DNA of 64,000 nucleotides from Pseudomonas sp. Seg1 (GCF_018326005.1 NZ_AP021903.1:5607001-5671000), one strand, 5' to 3'; shown: positions 8,863 to 20,991, numbered from the stretch's first letter. Numbers and translations are program-made. The notes: generated by a model from the letters alone, not told the origin.

Positions 8863-9315
8863 TTACAGCGCTTTGACGTTGATGATCTCGACGTCAAAGG
8901 TCAGCGTCTTCCCCGCCAGCGGATGGTTGAAGTCGACGGTCACTTGCGCGTCATCGAATTCTTTCACCACGCCCGGCAGCTCAGTATTGGCCGCATCGTT
9001 GAAGATCACCAGCAAACCCGGCGACAGTTCCATGTCGGCAAACTGCGAACGCGGAATAACCTGCACGTTCTGCGGGTTCGGCTGGCCGAAGGCGTTTTCC
9101 GGCTCGACGGTCAGCGTACGCTTGTCACCGGCCTTGAAACCGAACAGCGCCGCTTCGAAACCCGGCAGCAGGTTGCCGTCGCCGACCTTGAAGGTCGCCG
9201 GGGCCTTGTCGAACGTACTGTCGACGGTGTCGCCGTTCTCCAGGCGCAATGCAAAGTGCAAAGTGACTTCCGTGTTCTGGCCGATGCGTTGCTCAGCCAA
9301 TACCTGTTCAGTCAT
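8863..9315 (-). CDS. fkpB: FKBP-type peptidyl-prolyl isomerase FkpB (SlpA-like)
   Basis: A 150-residue cytoplasmic prolyl isomerase of the SlpA/SlyD type. The FKBP core is split by an inserted chaperone flap: VTLHFALRLENGDTVDST opens the domain, GDGNLLPGFEAAL and FGFKAGDKRTLTVEPENAFG form the centre, and the flap lies around residues 75-120. There is no metal-binding His-rich tail, so SlpA rather than SlyD. The stop codon region of lspA overlaps its start by 8 bp, which implies coupled translation. Confidence 0.9.
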   Translation of the reverse strand: MTEQVLAEQRIGQNTEVTLHFALRLENGDTVDSTFDKAPATFKVGDGNLLPGFEAALFGFKAGDKRTLTVEPENAFGQPNPQNVQVIPRSQFADMELSPGLLVIFNDAANTELPGVVKEFDDAQVTVDFNHPLAGKTLTFDVEIINVKAL

Positions 9316-9820
9316 GAACGGCTTCTCCGGTCTTTTTACTTTTGAACATATCCAGTGCCAGCATCACCGCACCCACGGTGATGGCGCTGTCGGCGAAGTT
9401 GAACGCCGGGAAGTACCAGCGATTCTGCCAGTGCACCAGAATGAAATCGATCACATGGCCCAGGGCAATGCGGTCATACAGATTGCCCAGCGCCCCGCCC
9501 AGCACCAGCGCCAAAGCGATGGCCAGCCAGGTTTCGTTACGGCCAAGACGTTTGAGCCAGACCACCAGCACCGCACTGACCACAATCGCGATCAGGGCGA
9601 ACAACCAGCGCTGCCAGCCGGAGCTGTCAGCCAGGAAGCTGAACGCAGCGCCGGTGTTGTAGGCCAGGGTCCAGCTGAAGTAATCGGGAATGATCACGAT
9701 CTGCTGGAACATTTCGAGCTTGCCTTCGAAGTAGAACTTGCTGGCCTGGTCGATGACCAGAACCAGCAAACTCAACCAGAGCCAGCTCAACCGTCCGAAA
9801 CGGCCAAGGGAATCAGGCAT
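9308..9820 (-). CDS. lspA: Lipoprotein signal peptidase LspA
   Basis: A 170-residue inner-membrane aspartyl protease that cuts the signal peptide of prolipoproteins after lipidation. Four membrane segments are visible. The catalytic pair is Asp125 in GHVIDF and Asp144 in [11 protein letters not shown]; conserved DQASK (24-28) and [10 protein letters not shown] are also present. It overlaps ileS by 8 bp and fkpB by 8 bp, the standard ileS-lspA arrangement. Its substrates include the lipoproteins encoded at 23762 and 31872. Confidence 0.97.
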   Translation of the reverse strand: MPDSLGRFGRLSWLWLSLLVLVIDQASKFYFEGKLEMFQQIVIIPDYFSWTLAYNTGAAFSFLADSSGWQRWLFALIAIVVSAVLVVWLKRLGRNETWLAIALALVLGGALGNLYDRIALGHVIDFILVHWQNRWYFPAFNFADSAITVGAVMLALDMFKSKKTGEAVHD

Positions 9821-12644
9821 AGTGACGAACCTCGCCTGCGCCGCTGATGTTGTCGACGCAACGACCGCAGATCTCCGGATGCTCCGGGTTCACGCCGACG
9901 TCTTCACGGCAGTGCCAGCAACGGGCGCATTTCGGGAAGGCCGATTTGACGATCTGCAGCTTCAGGCCGCTGACTTCGGTGACCACCGCGTCAGCCGGAG
10001 CCTGTACAAACGGCGCGACGCTGGCGGTCGAAGTGATCAGAACGAAGCGCAGTTCGTTGCTCAGCTTGGCCAGATCGGCGCTCAGCGCCTCTTCGGCGAA
10101 CAGCGTCACTTCGGCCTGCAGGTTGCCACCGACGGCCTTGGCCGCGCGCTGGATTTCCATCTCTTTGTTGACCGCAACCTTCACTTCCATGATGCGATCC
10201 CAGTAGGCGCGACCCAGCTCGAAGCCTTCCGGCAGCTCGGTCAGACCCTCATACCAGGTGTTGAGCATGACGGATTCATTGCGCTCGCCCGGCAGGTACT
10301 GCCACAGCTCATCGGCGGTGAACGCCAGGATCGGTGCGATCCAGCGCACCAGCGCTTCGGAGATATGGAACAGCGCGGTCTGGCACGAACGACGAGCCTT
10401 GCTGTCGGCGCCAGTGGTGTACTGACGGTCCTTGATGATGTCGAGGTAGAAACCACCCAGCTCCTGCACGCAGAAGTTGTGGATCTTCGAGTAGACGTTC
10501 CAGAAACGATATTCGCCGTAATGCTCTTGCAACTCGCGTTGCAGCAGCAGGGTGCGGTCTACCGCCCAACGATCCAGCGCGAGCATTTCTTCAGCCGGCA
10601 GGATGTCAGTGGCCGGGTTGAAGCCGGTCAGGTTCGAGAGCAGGAAGCGCGCGGTGTTACGGATACGACGATAGGCGTCCGCGCTGCGTTGCAGGATCTG
10701 TTCGGAAACCGCCATTTCACCGGAGTAGTCGGTCGAAGCCACCCACAGACGCATGATGTCGGCGCCCAGAGTGTCGTTGACTTTCTGCGGCGCGATCACG
10801 TTGCCCAGCGACTTGGACATCTTGCGACCAGACTCGTCGACGGTGAAACCGTGGGTCAGCAGCTCGCGGTACGGCGCGTGGTTGTCGATGGCGCAACCGG
10901 TCAGCAGCGACGAGTGGAACCAGCCACGGTGCTGGTCGGAACCTTCCAGGTACAGGTCGGCACGCGGGCCGGTCTCGTGACCCATCGGATGCGAACCGCG
11001 CAGGACGTGCCAGTGCGTGGTACCCGAATCGAACCAGACGTCGAGGGTGTCGCTGATCTTGTCGTACTGCGGTGCTTCATCACCCAGCAGTTCGGCGGCG
11101 TCGAGCTTGAACCAGGCTTCGATGCCTTCGACTTCAACGCGCTTGGCGACTTCTTCCATCAGCTCGACAGTGCGCGGGTGCAGTTCGCCGCTTTCCTTGT
11201 TGAGGAAGAACGGGATCGGCACGCCCCAGTTGCGCTGACGGGAGATGCACCAGTCCGGACGGTTGGCGATCATCGAGTGCAGACGCGCCTGGCCCCAGGC
11301 CGGAACGAACTTGGTGTCTTCGATGGCTTTGAGCGAGCGCACACGCAGGGTGTCGCCGCTGACCGGCTCTTTGTCCATGCCGATGAACCACTGCGCGGTG
11401 GCGCGGTAGATCAGCGGGGTCTTGTGGCGCCAGCAGTGCATGTAGCTGTGCTCGATGACGGTGGTGTGCATCAGCGCACCGACTTCGGTCAGCTTGTCGA
11501 CGATGGCCGGGTTGGCCTTCCAGATGAACTGACCACCGAAGAATTCCAGCGACGGCACGTAAACGCCGTTGCTCTGCACCGGATTGAGGATGTCGTCGTT
11601 GACCATGCCGTACTTCTTGCAGGTCACGAAGTCGTCCACACCGTAGGCCGGAGCGGAATGAACCACGCCGGTGCCGGCGCCCAGTTCGACGTAGTCAGCC
11701 AGATACACTGGCGACAGACGGTCGTAGAACGGGTGACGGAAGTTGATCAGTTCCAGTTCTTTACCGGTGGTGGTCGCGATGACCGAGCCTTCGACGCCAT
11801 AGCGCGCCAGGCAGGCCTCAACCAGCTCTTCTGCCAGCACCAGCAGCTTGTCGCCGATATCAACCAGCGCGTAGTTGAATTCCGGGTGAACGTTCAGTGC
11901 CTGGTTGGCCGGGATGGTCCACGGGGTGGTGGTCCAGATCACGATCGAGGCAGGCTTGCTCAGCGACGGCAGACCGAACGCGGCGGCCAGTTTGGCCTCG
12001 TCAGCGATCGGGAACGCCACGTCGATGGTCGAGGACTTCTTGTTCTCGTACTCGACTTCGGCTTCGGCCAGGGCCGAACCGCAGTCGAAGCACCAGTTCA
12101 CTGGCTTGAGGCCCTTGAACACGAAGCCGCCCTTGACGATTTCGGCGAGGGCACGGATTTCACCGGCCTCGTTCTTGAAGTCCATGGTCTTGTACGGATT
12201 GGCGAAGTCGCCCAGCACGCCGAGGCGGATGAACTCGGTCTTCTGACCTTCGATCTGCTCGGTGGCGTAGGCACGGCACAGTTCGCGGGTCTTGTCCGCG
12301 CCCAGGTTCTTGCCGTGGGTCACTTCAACCTTGTGCTCGATCGGCAGGCCGTGGCAGTCCCAACCCGGAACATACGGCGCGTCGAAACCCGAAAGGGTTT
12401 TCGAGCGGATGATCATGTCCTTGAGAATCTTGTTCAGTGCGTGACCGATGTGGATCGTGCCGTTGGCATACGGAGGGCCGTCGTGCAGGACGAACTTCGG
12501 ACGATCCTTGCCAATCTCGCGCAACTTTCCGTACAGGCCAATACTGTCCCAGCGCTGCAGGATCTGCGGTTCGCGCTGTGGCAGGCCGGCCTTCATTGGG
12601 AAGGCGGTGTCCGGAAGGTTAAGCGTGGCTTTATAGTCGGTCAT
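9813..12644 (-). CDS. ileS: Isoleucyl-tRNA synthetase
   Basis: A 943-residue class I synthetase charging tRNA-Ile. Residues 65-68 are the HIGH motif (in [12 protein letters not shown]). KMSKS occurs near residue 600 ([11 protein letters not shown]). The CP1 editing domain lies between them, with [12 protein letters not shown]. The C-terminus has the four-Cys zinc site CARCWHC and CGRC, which marks the common bacterial IleS1 rather than the mupirocin-resistant IleS2. It lies 13 bp after ribF, with lspA overlapping its end. Confidence 0.98.
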   Translation of the reverse strand: MTDYKATLNLPDTAFPMKAGLPQREPQILQRWDSIGLYGKLREIGKDRPKFVLHDGPPYANGTIHIGHALNKILKDMIIRSKTLSGFDAPYVPGWDCHGLPIEHKVEVTHGKNLGADKTRELCRAYATEQIEGQKTEFIRLGVLGDFANPYKTMDFKNEAGEIRALAEIVKGGFVFKGLKPVNWCFDCGSALAEAEVEYENKKSSTIDVAFPIADEAKLAAAFGLPSLSKPASIVIWTTTPWTIPANQALNVHPEFNYALVDIGDKLLVLAEELVEACLARYGVEGSVIATTTGKELELINFRHPFYDRLSPVYLADYVELGAGTGVVHSAPAYGVDDFVTCKKYGMVNDDILNPVQSNGVYVPSLEFFGGQFIWKANPAIVDKLTEVGALMHTTVIEHSYMHCWRHKTPLIYRATAQWFIGMDKEPVSGDTLRVRSLKAIEDTKFVPAWGQARLHSMIANRPDWCISRQRNWGVPIPFFLNKESGELHPRTVELMEEVAKRVEVEGIEAWFKLDAAELLGDEAPQYDKISDTLDVWFDSGTTHWHVLRGSHPMGHETGPRADLYLEGSDQHRGWFHSSLLTGCAIDNHAPYRELLTHGFTVDESGRKMSKSLGNVIAPQKVNDTLGADIMRLWVASTDYSGEMAVSEQILQRSADAYRRIRNTARFLLSNLTGFNPATDILPAEEMLALDRWAVDRTLLLQRELQEHYGEYRFWNVYSKIHNFCVQELGGFYLDIIKDRQYTTGADSKARRSCQTALFHISEALVRWIAPILAFTADELWQYLPGERNESVMLNTWYEGLTELPEGFELGRAYWDRIMEVKVAVNKEMEIQRAAKAVGGNLQAEVTLFAEEALSADLAKLSNELRFVLITSTASVAPFVQAPADAVVTEVSGLKLQIVKSAFPKCARCWHCREDVGVNPEHPEICGRCVDNISGAGEVRHYA

Positions 12645-12657
12645 TTAAGGCTCTTCA

Positions 12658-13596
12658 TTAGCGATGGGCGCTAGGTGCGGCTAGTGCACGGGCGGTGGCG
12701 ACATCCGCATTGATCGCCGTTTTCAATGCCTCCAGGGAGGCGAATCGCTGCTCTTCACGCAGCTTTTGGTGGAAAACCACCGTCAAACGCCGGTCATACA
12801 GATCGCCGGCAAAATCTAAAAGATGAACCTCAAGGTGGGCCTTGCCATCACCTTGCACCGTGGGCCGCACGCCGATATTGGCGACGCCGGGCCAGGTTTT
12901 GCCGTCAATATCGACATCCACCAGATACACCCCGGTGAACGGCACGCGACGACGCTTGAGTTGAATGTTGGCCGTGGGCGTACCCAGTTGCCGGGCCAGT
13001 TTCTGGCCATGCAGCACGCGACCGGCGATGCGGTACGGACGGCCGAGCAAACGTTCGGCCAGCGCGAAATCTGCGGCGGCCAACGCGTTGCGCACCTGGG
13101 TGCTGCTGACGCGAATGCCGTCCAGCTCGACGGTTTGCGCAGCTTCAACGGTGAAGCCGTGAACTTGCCCGGCCTGCAACAAAAAATCGAAATCGCCGAG
13201 GCGATCGCAGCCGAAGCGGAAGTCGTCACCCACTTCCAGATGTTGTACGCCGAGGCCGTCCACCAGAATGGTATCGACGAACTCACTGGCGCTGAGCTTG
13301 CTCAAGCGCTGGTTGAATGCCAGGCACAGAACCCGGTCAACGCCTTCGGCCGCCAGCAGTTGCAGCTTGTCGCGCAACCGTGCCAGACGCGCCGGCGCGG
13401 TCTCTGGCGCAAAGAATTCCCGTGGCTGCGGCTCGAAAATCACCACGCAGCTGGGTACGCCCAACTCGAGCGCACGCTCACGCAGTCGGGCCAGGATAGC
13501 CTGGTGACCACGGTGAACACCGTCAAAGTTGCCAATAGTGGCGACGCAGCCCCGATGCTGGGGGCGCAAGTTGTGGAGGCCTCGAACCAGCTGCAT
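12658..13596 (-). CDS. ribF: Bifunctional riboflavin kinase / FAD synthetase RibF
   Basis: 312 residues. The N-terminal nucleotidyltransferase domain has GNFDGVHRGHQA (HxGH-like) near residue 20, for FMN to FAD. The C-terminal riboflavin kinase domain has the GTPTANI signature. The start at 13596 (MQLVRGLHNL) matches family length; a longer frame reaches 13671 but adds 25 residues not found in RibF. It lies between murJ (129 bp upstream) and ileS (13 bp downstream), the usual order in gamma-proteobacteria. Confidence 0.95.
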   Translation of the reverse strand: MQLVRGLHNLRPQHRGCVATIGNFDGVHRGHQAILARLRERALELGVPSCVVIFEPQPREFFAPETAPARLARLRDKLQLLAAEGVDRVLCLAFNQRLSKLSASEFVDTILVDGLGVQHLEVGDDFRFGCDRLGDFDFLLQAGQVHGFTVEAAQTVELDGIRVSSTQVRNALAAADFALAERLLGRPYRIAGRVLHGQKLARQLGTPTANIQLKRRRVPFTGVYLVDVDIDGKTWPGVANIGVRPTVQGDGKAHLEVHLLDFAGDLYDRRLTVVFHQKLREEQRFASLEALKTAINADVATARALAAPSAHR

Positions 13597-13725
13597 AACG
13601 CGCTTCTTGCTCATAAAGTGGTCGATTATAACCACACCCGACGGTCGACGACAGGCAACACCGTAACGCAAAGTGATCGAGCCGACAAAACTGCCGGCCC
13701 GCGCCCGTTCATAAAGGGTGAAACC

Positions 13726-15264
13726 TCAGCTCAAGGCCTTGCGATTGAAGTCACGCAGACGGAAACCGAGCAGCAGCAACATACCGAAATAAGCGACCAC
13801 ACCGGCAACCACCAAAGCGCCAAGACGCAGGAAGCGCTCAAGCATGTGGCCTTGATCCCACGCGGGCATGAAATGCATGCCGATCAGCAATACTGCGGAC
13901 ATTACCACCACAGCCACTACCAGTTTGAAGCCGAACATGTACCAACCCGGTTGCGGTTGATACATCTTTTGTTTGCGCAATTGATAGAACAGCAGCCCGG
14001 CATTCAGGCACGCGCCGGCACTGATCGCGAGCGCCAGGCCGGCGTGCGCCAACGGACCAATCAATACCAGGTTGAATAATTGAGTGACCACCAGGGTGAA
14101 GATCGCGATTTTCACCGGGGTACGAATGTTCTGTTGCGCATAAAAGCCCGGCGCCAGCACTTTGATCACGATAATCCCGAGCAGACCGACAGAATAGGCA
14201 ATCAGCGCCCGCTGGGTCATTTCGGCATCGAAGCCACTGAACTGACCGTACTGGAACAGCGATACGGTCAACGGTTCAGCGAGAATCCCCAGCGCCAGTG
14301 CACACGGCAGCACCAGCACAAAGCACAGACGCAGACCCCAATCGAGGATTCGCGAATACTCATGGCGATCCTTGCTGGCGTAGGTTTTCGCCAGCGTCGG
14401 CAGCAGAATGGTGCCCAGCGCCACGCCGAGCACGCCGGATGGCAATTCCATCAAGCGGTCGGCGTAATACATCCACGACACCGAGCCCGCGACCAGAAAC
14501 GAGGCGAAGATGGTGTTGATAATCAGCGAAATCTGACTGACCGACACGCCGAGGATCGCCGGCAACATCTGCTTCATTACCCGCCAGACACCGCTATCGC
14601 GCAGGTTCAGGCGCGGCAACACCAGCATGCCGATCTTTTTCAGGTGCGGCAGTTGATAAAGCAGTTGCGCCAGACCGCCCACCAGCACGGCCCAGCCCAA
14701 GGCCATGACCGGCGGATCGAAGTACGGCGTCAGGAACAGCGAAAACACGATCATGCTGACGTTAAGCAGGGTCGGCACAAACGCCGGCACCGAAAAGCGG
14801 TTCCAGGTATTGAGAATCGCACCGGCCAGCGACGACAGCGAGATCAGCAATATATAAGGGAACGTCACCCGCAACAGATCGGAGGTGAGCTGGAATTTTT
14901 CCGGTGTGTCGGTGAAACCGGGCGCCGTGGCCCAGATCACCCAGGGCGCCGCGATCATGCCCAGCGCAGTGACCACGGCCAACACCAAGGTCAGCAACCC
15001 CGAAACGTAGGCAATGAATGTGCGTGTCGCCTCCTCGCCCTGTTGGCTTTTGTATTCGGCCAGAATCGGCACAAATGCCTGCGAGAAAGCGCCCTCGGCG
15101 AAGATCCGCCGCAGCAGATTGGGCAATTTGAAGGCAATAAAGAAGGCATCCGTCGCCATCCCGGCGCCGAATGTGCGAGCAATCAGCGTGTCACGAACAA
15201 ACCCCAAAACACGGGAAAGCATCGTGATAGAGCTGACGGCGGCCAACGATTTGAGCAGATTCAT
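13726..15264 (-). CDS. murJ: Lipid II flippase MurJ
   Basis: A 512-residue polytopic inner-membrane protein of the MOP/MATE superfamily. It moves lipid II across the membrane for peptidoglycan synthesis. The N-terminus [20 protein letters not shown] and the segment [20 protein letters not shown] are MurJ hallmarks; about 14 membrane spans follow. It is divergent from rpsT, as in P. aeruginosa (mviN next to rpsT), and probably the first gene of the murJ-ribF-ileS-lspA-fkpB-ispH run. Confidence 0.95.
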   Translation of the reverse strand: MNLLKSLAAVSSITMLSRVLGFVRDTLIARTFGAGMATDAFFIAFKLPNLLRRIFAEGAFSQAFVPILAEYKSQQGEEATRTFIAYVSGLLTLVLAVVTALGMIAAPWVIWATAPGFTDTPEKFQLTSDLLRVTFPYILLISLSSLAGAILNTWNRFSVPAFVPTLLNVSMIVFSLFLTPYFDPPVMALGWAVLVGGLAQLLYQLPHLKKIGMLVLPRLNLRDSGVWRVMKQMLPAILGVSVSQISLIINTIFASFLVAGSVSWMYYADRLMELPSGVLGVALGTILLPTLAKTYASKDRHEYSRILDWGLRLCFVLVLPCALALGILAEPLTVSLFQYGQFSGFDAEMTQRALIAYSVGLLGIIVIKVLAPGFYAQQNIRTPVKIAIFTLVVTQLFNLVLIGPLAHAGLALAISAGACLNAGLLFYQLRKQKMYQPQPGWYMFGFKLVVAVVVMSAVLLIGMHFMPAWDQGHMLERFLRLGALVVAGVVAYFGMLLLLGFRLRDFNRKALS

Positions 15265-15434
15265 TGAGGGAATTTGTGCCTGTCGATAAACAGCAGGCGA
15301 ACAAAGCGCCTACTTGTGCGATACTCCGCGCCGCAGCAGCACAGAGCCAAAGCTCGCGAGTTTACAGGTCAAGCGCCGGAAATAAATATCCCGCCTCTTT
15401 ATACCTACCACTTAGCGGAACGTTTCAAGTGCCC

Positions 15435-15463
15435 TTGACAAGACTTCAACTCATCGGCATGAT
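15435..15463 (+). promoter_or_regulatory. Predicted sigma70 promoter of rpsT
   Basis: A perfect -35 hexamer TTGACA (15435-15440), a 17-bp spacer and CATGAT (15458-15463) as -10 lie about 50 bp upstream of the rpsT GTG. Their position in the 252-bp divergent region fits a strong ribosomal-protein promoter. Confidence 0.6.
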
Positions 15464-15516
15464 TCGCGGCCTATTTTGTTTGCTATTTCCTAAAAAGTCT
15501 TTCGAGGAGCTCGACG

Positions 15517-15789
15517 GTGGCCAACTCACCTTCCGCCAAAAAACGTGCAAAACAGGCTGAGAAGCGTCGCAGCCACAACGCCAGCCTGCGTTCCATGGTT
15601 CGCACCTACATCAAGAATGTAGTTAAAGCCATCGACGCAAAAGACGCTGAAAAAGCTCAAGCTGCATACGTTCTGGCTGTGCCAGTTATCGACCGTATGG
15701 CCGATAAAGGCATCATCCACAAGAACAAGGCTGCTCGCCATAAGAGCCGCCTGAATGGCCACGTTAAAGCGCTGAAAGAAGCTGCTTAA
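15517..15789 (+). CDS. rpsT: 30S ribosomal protein S20
   Basis: A 90-residue, very basic, helical protein beginning [16 protein letters not shown], the S20 signature. It binds 16S rRNA early in small-subunit assembly. The start codon is GTG at 15517, preceded by cgaggag. It is a single-gene transcript with its own promoter and a strong terminator. S20 in enteric bacteria starts with TTG or UUG-like codons tied to autoregulation; the GTG here may play a similar role, but that is inference. Confidence 0.98.
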   Translation: MANSPSAKKRAKQAEKRRSHNASLRSMVRTYIKNVVKAIDAKDAEKAQAAYVLAVPVIDRMADKGIIHKNKAARHKSRLNGHVKALKEAA

Positions 15790-15803
15790 TCGACGTAGTC
15801 ATT

Positions 15804-15831
15804 AAAAAACCGACCTCAGGGTCGGTTTTTT
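15804..15831 (+). terminator. Rho-independent terminator of rpsT
   Basis: aaaaaaccgacc-tca-gggtcggtttttt: a GC stem flanked by A and T runs, 15 bp after the rpsT stop. It can work in both directions. Confidence 0.85.
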
Positions 15832-15866
15832 ATTGCCTGCGATTTGGTAAATCCCGCTCATAAAAA

Positions 15867-15893
15867 ATGGGAGGGGACTCATCCCCTCCCACA
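15867..15893. repeat. Short perfect hairpin between rpsT and the CreA-like gene
   Basis: gggagggga-ctca-tcccctccc is a perfect inverted repeat (9-bp arms) 20 bp from the convergent CreA-like stop. It resembles half of a GGGGATTTATCCCC-type REP element. It may be a solo REP or act as a terminator; there is no long T run. Confidence 0.55.
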
Positions 15894-15913
15894 TTGCACA
15901 TCTGATTTGCGCG

Positions 15914-16384
15914 TTATTGCTGAACCGGCACCCACGGCAGAATAGGGATGGCGGTCACCGCATTCTGCGGACTACCCTCGATCACGCGATCGCTGTAGAC
16001 CAGATACACCAGCGTGTTGCGCTTCTTGTCGAGGAAGCGCACCACCTGCATGGTCTTGAACACCAGCGACGTGCGCTCCTTGAACACCTCGTCACCATCC
16101 TTCAGCTCGCCTTTGAACTTGATCGGACCCACCTGACGGCAGGCGATCGAGGCTTCGGCGCGATCCTCAGCCAGACCCAAGCCACCTTTCACGCCCCCAG
16201 TCTTGGCGCGCGATAGATAGCAGGTCACACCCTCGACCTTCGGATCATCAAACGCCTCGACCACGATCCGATCATTTGGACCGACAAGCTTGAACACTGT
16301 CGATACCTGACCGATCTCTTCGGCCGAGGCCAGCAACGGCAACGCCATCAACAGACCCAACAATCCTTTTGCTATACGCATCAA
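15914..16384 (-). CDS. CreA family protein (exported, function unknown)
   Basis: 156 residues with a signal peptide ([21 protein letters not shown]). The mature part has the CreA family pattern [26 protein letters not shown], then [12 protein letters not shown] and [11 protein letters not shown]. The two cysteines could form a periplasmic disulfide. CreA has no established function. It starts 7 bp after proB on the same strand and is probably co-transcribed with it, as in P. aeruginosa (PA4564-PA4565). The start is either of two adjacent ATGs. Confidence 0.82.
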   Translation of the reverse strand: MMRIAKGLLGLLMALPLLASAEEIGQVSTVFKLVGPNDRIVVEAFDDPKVEGVTCYLSRAKTGGVKGGLGLAEDRAEASIACRQVGPIKFKGELKDGDEVFKERTSLVFKTMQVVRFLDKKRNTLVYLVYSDRVIEGSPQNAVTAIPILPWVPVQQ

Positions 16385-16391
16385 GTTTTCC

Positions 16392-17510
16392 TTAAACCAG
16401 AATCAGGTTGTCACGATGAACCAATTCCGGCTCAGCCATGTAACCCAGCAAACCGACAATCGCCTCTGACGACTGACCGATAATTTTTTGCGCTTCCAGC
16501 GCACTGTAATTGGCGAGACCACGGGCGATTTCACGACCATCCGGCGCCACACAGACCACCATCTCACCGCGACGGAAACTGCCCTGCACCAACTTCACAC
16601 CCACTGGCAGCAAGCTCTTGTTGCCTTGGGATAACGCCGACACCGCCCCATCATCCAACACCAGCGTGCCGCGAGTCTGCAGATGCCCAGCCAGCCACTG
16701 CTTGCGCGCCGCGAGCATGCCACGCTCAGGCGACAGCAAGGTGCCGATACGCTCACCCGCCTTCAGGCGATCAAGTACACGCTCAAGACGCCCACCGACA
16801 ATGATGGTATGCGCACCGGAACGCGCAGCCAGACGCGCCGCACGCAACTTGGTCTGCATGCCGCCCCGCCCCAGCGCACCGCCAGTTCCACCCGCAACCG
16901 CATCCAGAGCCGGATCATCGGCGCGAGCCTCATAAATCAGCTGAGCCTCGGGATTGTTACGCGGATCAGCGTCGAACATGCCATCGCGATCCGTGAGAAT
17001 CACCAGCAAATCGGCTTCAACCAGGTTGGCCACCAGCGCTGCCAGCGTGTCGTTGTCACCAAAACGGATTTCATCGGTGACCACGGTGTCGTTTTCATTG
17101 ATCACCGGAATGACTTTCAGCTCGACCAGCGCACGCAAGGTGCTGCGGGCGTTCAGGTAGCGCTTGCGATCGGAGAGGTCGTCGTGAGTCAGGAGAATCT
17201 GCGCAGTGTGCCGACCATGCTCGGCGAAGCTCGACTCCCAAGCCTGCACCAGCCCCATCTGGCCAATTGCCGCGGCCGCCTGGAGCTCGTGCATCGCACT
17301 GGGTCGTGCGGTCCAGCCCAAACGGCTCATGCCGGCCGCCACTGCCCCGGAGGACACCAGCACCAACTCGACGCCGGCCTCATGCAAGGCCACCATCTGC
17401 TCGACCCAAACACTCATTGCCGCACGATCCAGCCCTTTGCCATCAGCTGTCAGCAAAGCGCTGCCGATCTTCACGACCCAACGCTGCGCACCTGTCACCT
17501 TGCTCCGCAT
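16392..17510 (-). CDS. proB: Glutamate 5-kinase ProB
   Basis: 372 residues. It phosphorylates glutamate to gamma-glutamyl phosphate, the first step of proline synthesis. The amino-acid kinase domain has [22 protein letters not shown] and [19 protein letters not shown] binds nucleotide. A C-terminal PUA domain follows (about 275-355). The start at 17510 ([10 protein letters not shown]) matches the P. aeruginosa protein; the frame runs 14 residues further upstream. It lies 123 bp after obg with a terminator-like hairpin between. Confidence 0.95.
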   Translation of the reverse strand: MRSKVTGAQRWVVKIGSALLTADGKGLDRAAMSVWVEQMVALHEAGVELVLVSSGAVAAGMSRLGWTARPSAMHELQAAAAIGQMGLVQAWESSFAEHGRHTAQILLTHDDLSDRKRYLNARSTLRALVELKVIPVINENDTVVTDEIRFGDNDTLAALVANLVEADLLVILTDRDGMFDADPRNNPEAQLIYEARADDPALDAVAGGTGGALGRGGMQTKLRAARLAARSGAHTIIVGGRLERVLDRLKAGERIGTLLSPERGMLAARKQWLAGHLQTRGTLVLDDGAVSALSQGNKSLLPVGVKLVQGSFRRGEMVVCVAPDGREIARGLANYSALEAQKIIGQSSEAIVGLLGYMAEPELVHRDNLILV

Positions 17511-17589
17511 CATCTTCAACCTTAGCTTGAGGGCAGCGCGACCCAGCGCCACCCATGACGTTATTTGTGACTTGCGATTTCCAGATACT

Positions 17590-17613
17590 AAAACGCCGCT
17601 CGATTGAGCGGCG
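17590..17613 (-). terminator. Terminator-like hairpin between obg and proB
   Basis: gccgctc-gatt-gagcggc is a perfect stem. On the minus strand it is followed by gttttag, a short T run. Placed 20 bp after the obg stop it may partly terminate the rplU-rpmA-obg transcript. Confidence 0.55.
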
Positions 17614-17633
17614 CTTAAGTTTACTGCAACGAA

Positions 17634-18896
<1,263 letters not shown>

Positions 18897-18909
18897 TCAA
18901 GACATAAGA

Positions 18910-18990
18910 CTCTTGCAAAAATGAGCGCAGCGACCCCAAAACACGACCTGCATCGCACGCCGACAGCCCATACAAACAGTTTTGCAAGAG
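18910..18990. repeat. Long-range 11-bp inverted repeat between rpmA and obg
   Basis: ctcttgcaaaa (18910-18920) and ttttgcaagag (18980-18990) are perfect inverse copies 59 bp apart. They lie in the leader between rpmA and obg. They could pair in the mRNA or mark two binding sites. No known motif was recognised. Confidence 0.4.
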
Positions 18991-19004
18991 ACTCACCCCA
19001 CAAA

Positions 19005-19032
19005 CGAAAAAGCCCCGTCGCAAGACAGGGCT
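19005..19032 (-). terminator. Terminator downstream of rpmA
   Basis: On the minus strand: agccctgtc-ttgc-gacggggct followed by ttttcg. One mismatch in the stem. It lies 19 bp after the rpmA stop and should end much of the rplU-rpmA transcript. Confidence 0.75.
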
Positions 19033-19050
19033 CTTCCAGCGATCTCGCGA

Positions 19051-19308
19051 TTAAGCCGCGACAACGCTCACGTAACGGCGGTTGAACGCGCCTTTTACTT
19101 CAAACTTGATCACGCCTTCGATTTTAGCGAAGAGGGTGTGATCCTTACCCATGCCTACACCGTAACCGGCGTGGAATTGGGTACCGCGCTGACGCACGAT
19201 GATGTTGCCCGGAATGATTTTCTGGCCGCCATACATCTTGACGCCAAGGCGTTTGGCTTCTGAGTCGCGACCGTTACGGGTACTACCACCAGCTTTTTTG
19301 TGTGCCAT
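19051..19308 (-). CDS. rpmA: 50S ribosomal protein L27
   Basis: 85 residues starting [19 protein letters not shown], the L27 signature. Its N-terminal tail reaches the peptidyl transferase centre. There is no Firmicutes-type N-terminal extension. It follows rplU by 35 bp with a good ribosome site (aggag), forming the conserved rplU-rpmA pair. Confidence 0.98.
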   Translation of the reverse strand: MAHKKAGGSTRNGRDSEAKRLGVKMYGGQKIIPGNIIVRQRGTQFHAGYGVGMGKDHTLFAKIEGVIKFEVKGAFNRRYVSVVAA

Positions 19309-19343
19309 GAGTTCAATTCTCCTAGTGAGGAATTAGGCTGAAA

Positions 19344-19658
19344 TTAAGCCTGAATACCGGTGATTTTGATCTCGGTGTACCACTGGCGGTGGCCCATACG
19401 CTTCATGTGGTGCTTACGACGACGGAACTTGATGATGCGGACTTTATCGTGACGACCTTGGGAGATCACTTCAGCCACAACAGTAGCGCCAGCAACAACT
19501 GGAGCGCCGATGTTCACGTCGTCGCCATTGGCAACCAACAGAACGCGATCAAAGGTAACGGATTCGCCGGTAGCGACTTCCAGTTTTTCGATCTTCAGGT
19601 ATTCACCTGGGGCGACTTTGTACTGCTTGCCGCCAGTAACGATTACTGCATAAGACAT
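19344..19658 (-). CDS. rplU: 50S ribosomal protein L21
   Basis: 104 residues from [20 protein letters not shown] to KITGIQA, with the family signature [16 protein letters not shown] near the C-terminus that binds 23S rRNA. The start at 19658 has the site ggagaaatacc just upstream; the frame continues 20 residues further but without family support. It is divergent from ispB, with a 240-bp shared upstream region. Confidence 0.98.
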   Translation of the reverse strand: MSYAVIVTGGKQYKVAPGEYLKIEKLEVATGESVTFDRVLLVANGDDVNIGAPVVAGATVVAEVISQGRHDKVRIIKFRRRKHHMKRMGHRQWYTEIKITGIQA

Positions 19659-19898
19659 GGTATTTCTCCGATAATCCTGCTCACCCAGCTCTTTATAAGA
19701 AGAGGTATTGGCTGGCATGGCTGCATGGGGCTGGAAGGCCCGCTTGCAATTGCGTAAGGCAGGTGCTGCCCAGGAAGTTCAGGGTGCGCGATTGTACGCA
19801 AGGCGCCGCAGGCTTGCAAGTAGCCGTCCATCGCGCCTTGACAGGTCTGGATGGGGGTCCTAGCATGCCGCGCAACCCTTCTGGAGCGACTCTCGCTG

Positions 19899-20867
19899 AT
19901 GCAACCCCAAGCTTTCTACCGCGCGGTGGCGGACGATTTTAGCGCCGTCGACGGCATCATCAAGAAGCAGCTGACTTCCCGAGTGCCGCTGGTATCGAAA
20001 ATCGGCGATTACATCACCTCGGCCGGCGGCAAACGTCTGCGTCCTTTATTAGTGCTGCTGTGTGGCAAGGCCCTGGGTCGCGAAGGCGACGACATGCGCC
20101 TGCTCGCCGCCACCATCGAATTCCTGCACACCGCGACCCTGCTGCATGACGACGTCGTCGACATGTCCGGCATGCGCCGTGGCCGCTCGACCGCCAACGC
20201 CATGTGGGGCAATGCCCCGAGCGTGCTGGTCGGCGATTTCCTGTACTCACGCTCGTTCGAGATGATGGTCGAACTGGGCTCGATGCCGGTCATGAAGATC
20301 CTGTCCCAGGCCACGCGCATTATCGCTGAAGGCGAAGTGTTGCAGCTGTCCAAGGTTCGTGACGCCAGCACCACCGAAGAAACCTACATGGAAGTCATCC
20401 GCGGCAAGACCGCGATGCTTTTCGAAGCCTCGACCCACAGCGCCGCCGCGCTGGCCGGCGCCACCGCCGAGCAGAGCGAAGCCCTGCGTAACTTCGGTGA
20501 TCACCTGGGCGTGGCGTTCCAACTGGTCGACGACCTGCTCGACTACAAAGGCGACGCCGAAACCCTGGGCAAGAACGTCGGTGACGATCTGGCCGAAGGC
20601 AAACCGACCCTGCCGCTGATCTACACCATGCGCGAAGGCACGCCTGAACAGGCAGCCCTGGTGCGTCAGGCGATCCAGAAAGGCGGGATCGAAGATCTGG
20701 AAAGCATCCGCATCGCCGTGGAAGCTTCCGGTTCTTTGGAATACACCGCGCAACTGGCCCGTGATTACGTGGCCCGTGCGATCAAGTGCCTCGACGCGCT
20801 GCCGGCCAGCGAGTATCGCGATGCACTGGTTGAGCTGAGTGAGTTTGCGGTCGCCCGCACACACTGA
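19899..20867 (+). CDS. ispB: Polyprenyl diphosphate synthase IspB
   Basis: 322 residues. A long-chain trans-prenyltransferase making the ubiquinone side chain (C45 in Pseudomonas by established knowledge). Both aspartate-rich motifs are seen: DDVVD at 84-88 in LLHDDVVDMS and DDLLD at 211-215 in FQLVDDLLDY. GGKRLRP (44-50) binds IPP. The start at 19899 (MQPQAFYRAV) is preceded by ctggagcgac; upstream ATG/GTG starts add 16 residues without family support. A strong terminator follows. Confidence 0.95.
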   Translation: MQPQAFYRAVADDFSAVDGIIKKQLTSRVPLVSKIGDYITSAGGKRLRPLLVLLCGKALGREGDDMRLLAATIEFLHTATLLHDDVVDMSGMRRGRSTANAMWGNAPSVLVGDFLYSRSFEMMVELGSMPVMKILSQATRIIAEGEVLQLSKVRDASTTEETYMEVIRGKTAMLFEASTHSAAALAGATAEQSEALRNFGDHLGVAFQLVDDLLDYKGDAETLGKNVGDDLAEGKPTLPLIYTMREGTPEQAALVRQAIQKGGIEDLESIRIAVEASGSLEYTAQLARDYVARAIKCLDALPASEYRDALVELSEFAVARTH

Positions 20868-20886
20868 TCATCCCGAGCAATCAAGG

Positions 20887-20918
20887 GCCGCAGCCTTCTC
20901 CGAAGCCTGCGGCTTTTT
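20887..20918 (+). terminator. Rho-independent terminator of ispB
   Basis: gccgcagcctt-ctccg-aagcctgcggc stem followed by tttttgtt, 20 bp after the ispB stop. Confidence 0.85.
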
Positions 20919-20991
20919 GTTGCCTGCCCGCTTGCCGCTAAAACCTTATACAATGTGCGACTTTTAGCGATCCACATCCCAAGGAGCCTTA

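Noticed and set aside
9738..12674. 978-residue open frame opposite ileS
   Set aside because: It mirrors ileS, has no ribosome site or family motif, and its Arg/Gln/Val-rich content is typical of antisense frames in GC-rich DNA.
15265..15516. Small frame upstream of rpsT (15264-15560)
   Set aside because: It overlaps the rpsT promoter and start and has no ribosome site.
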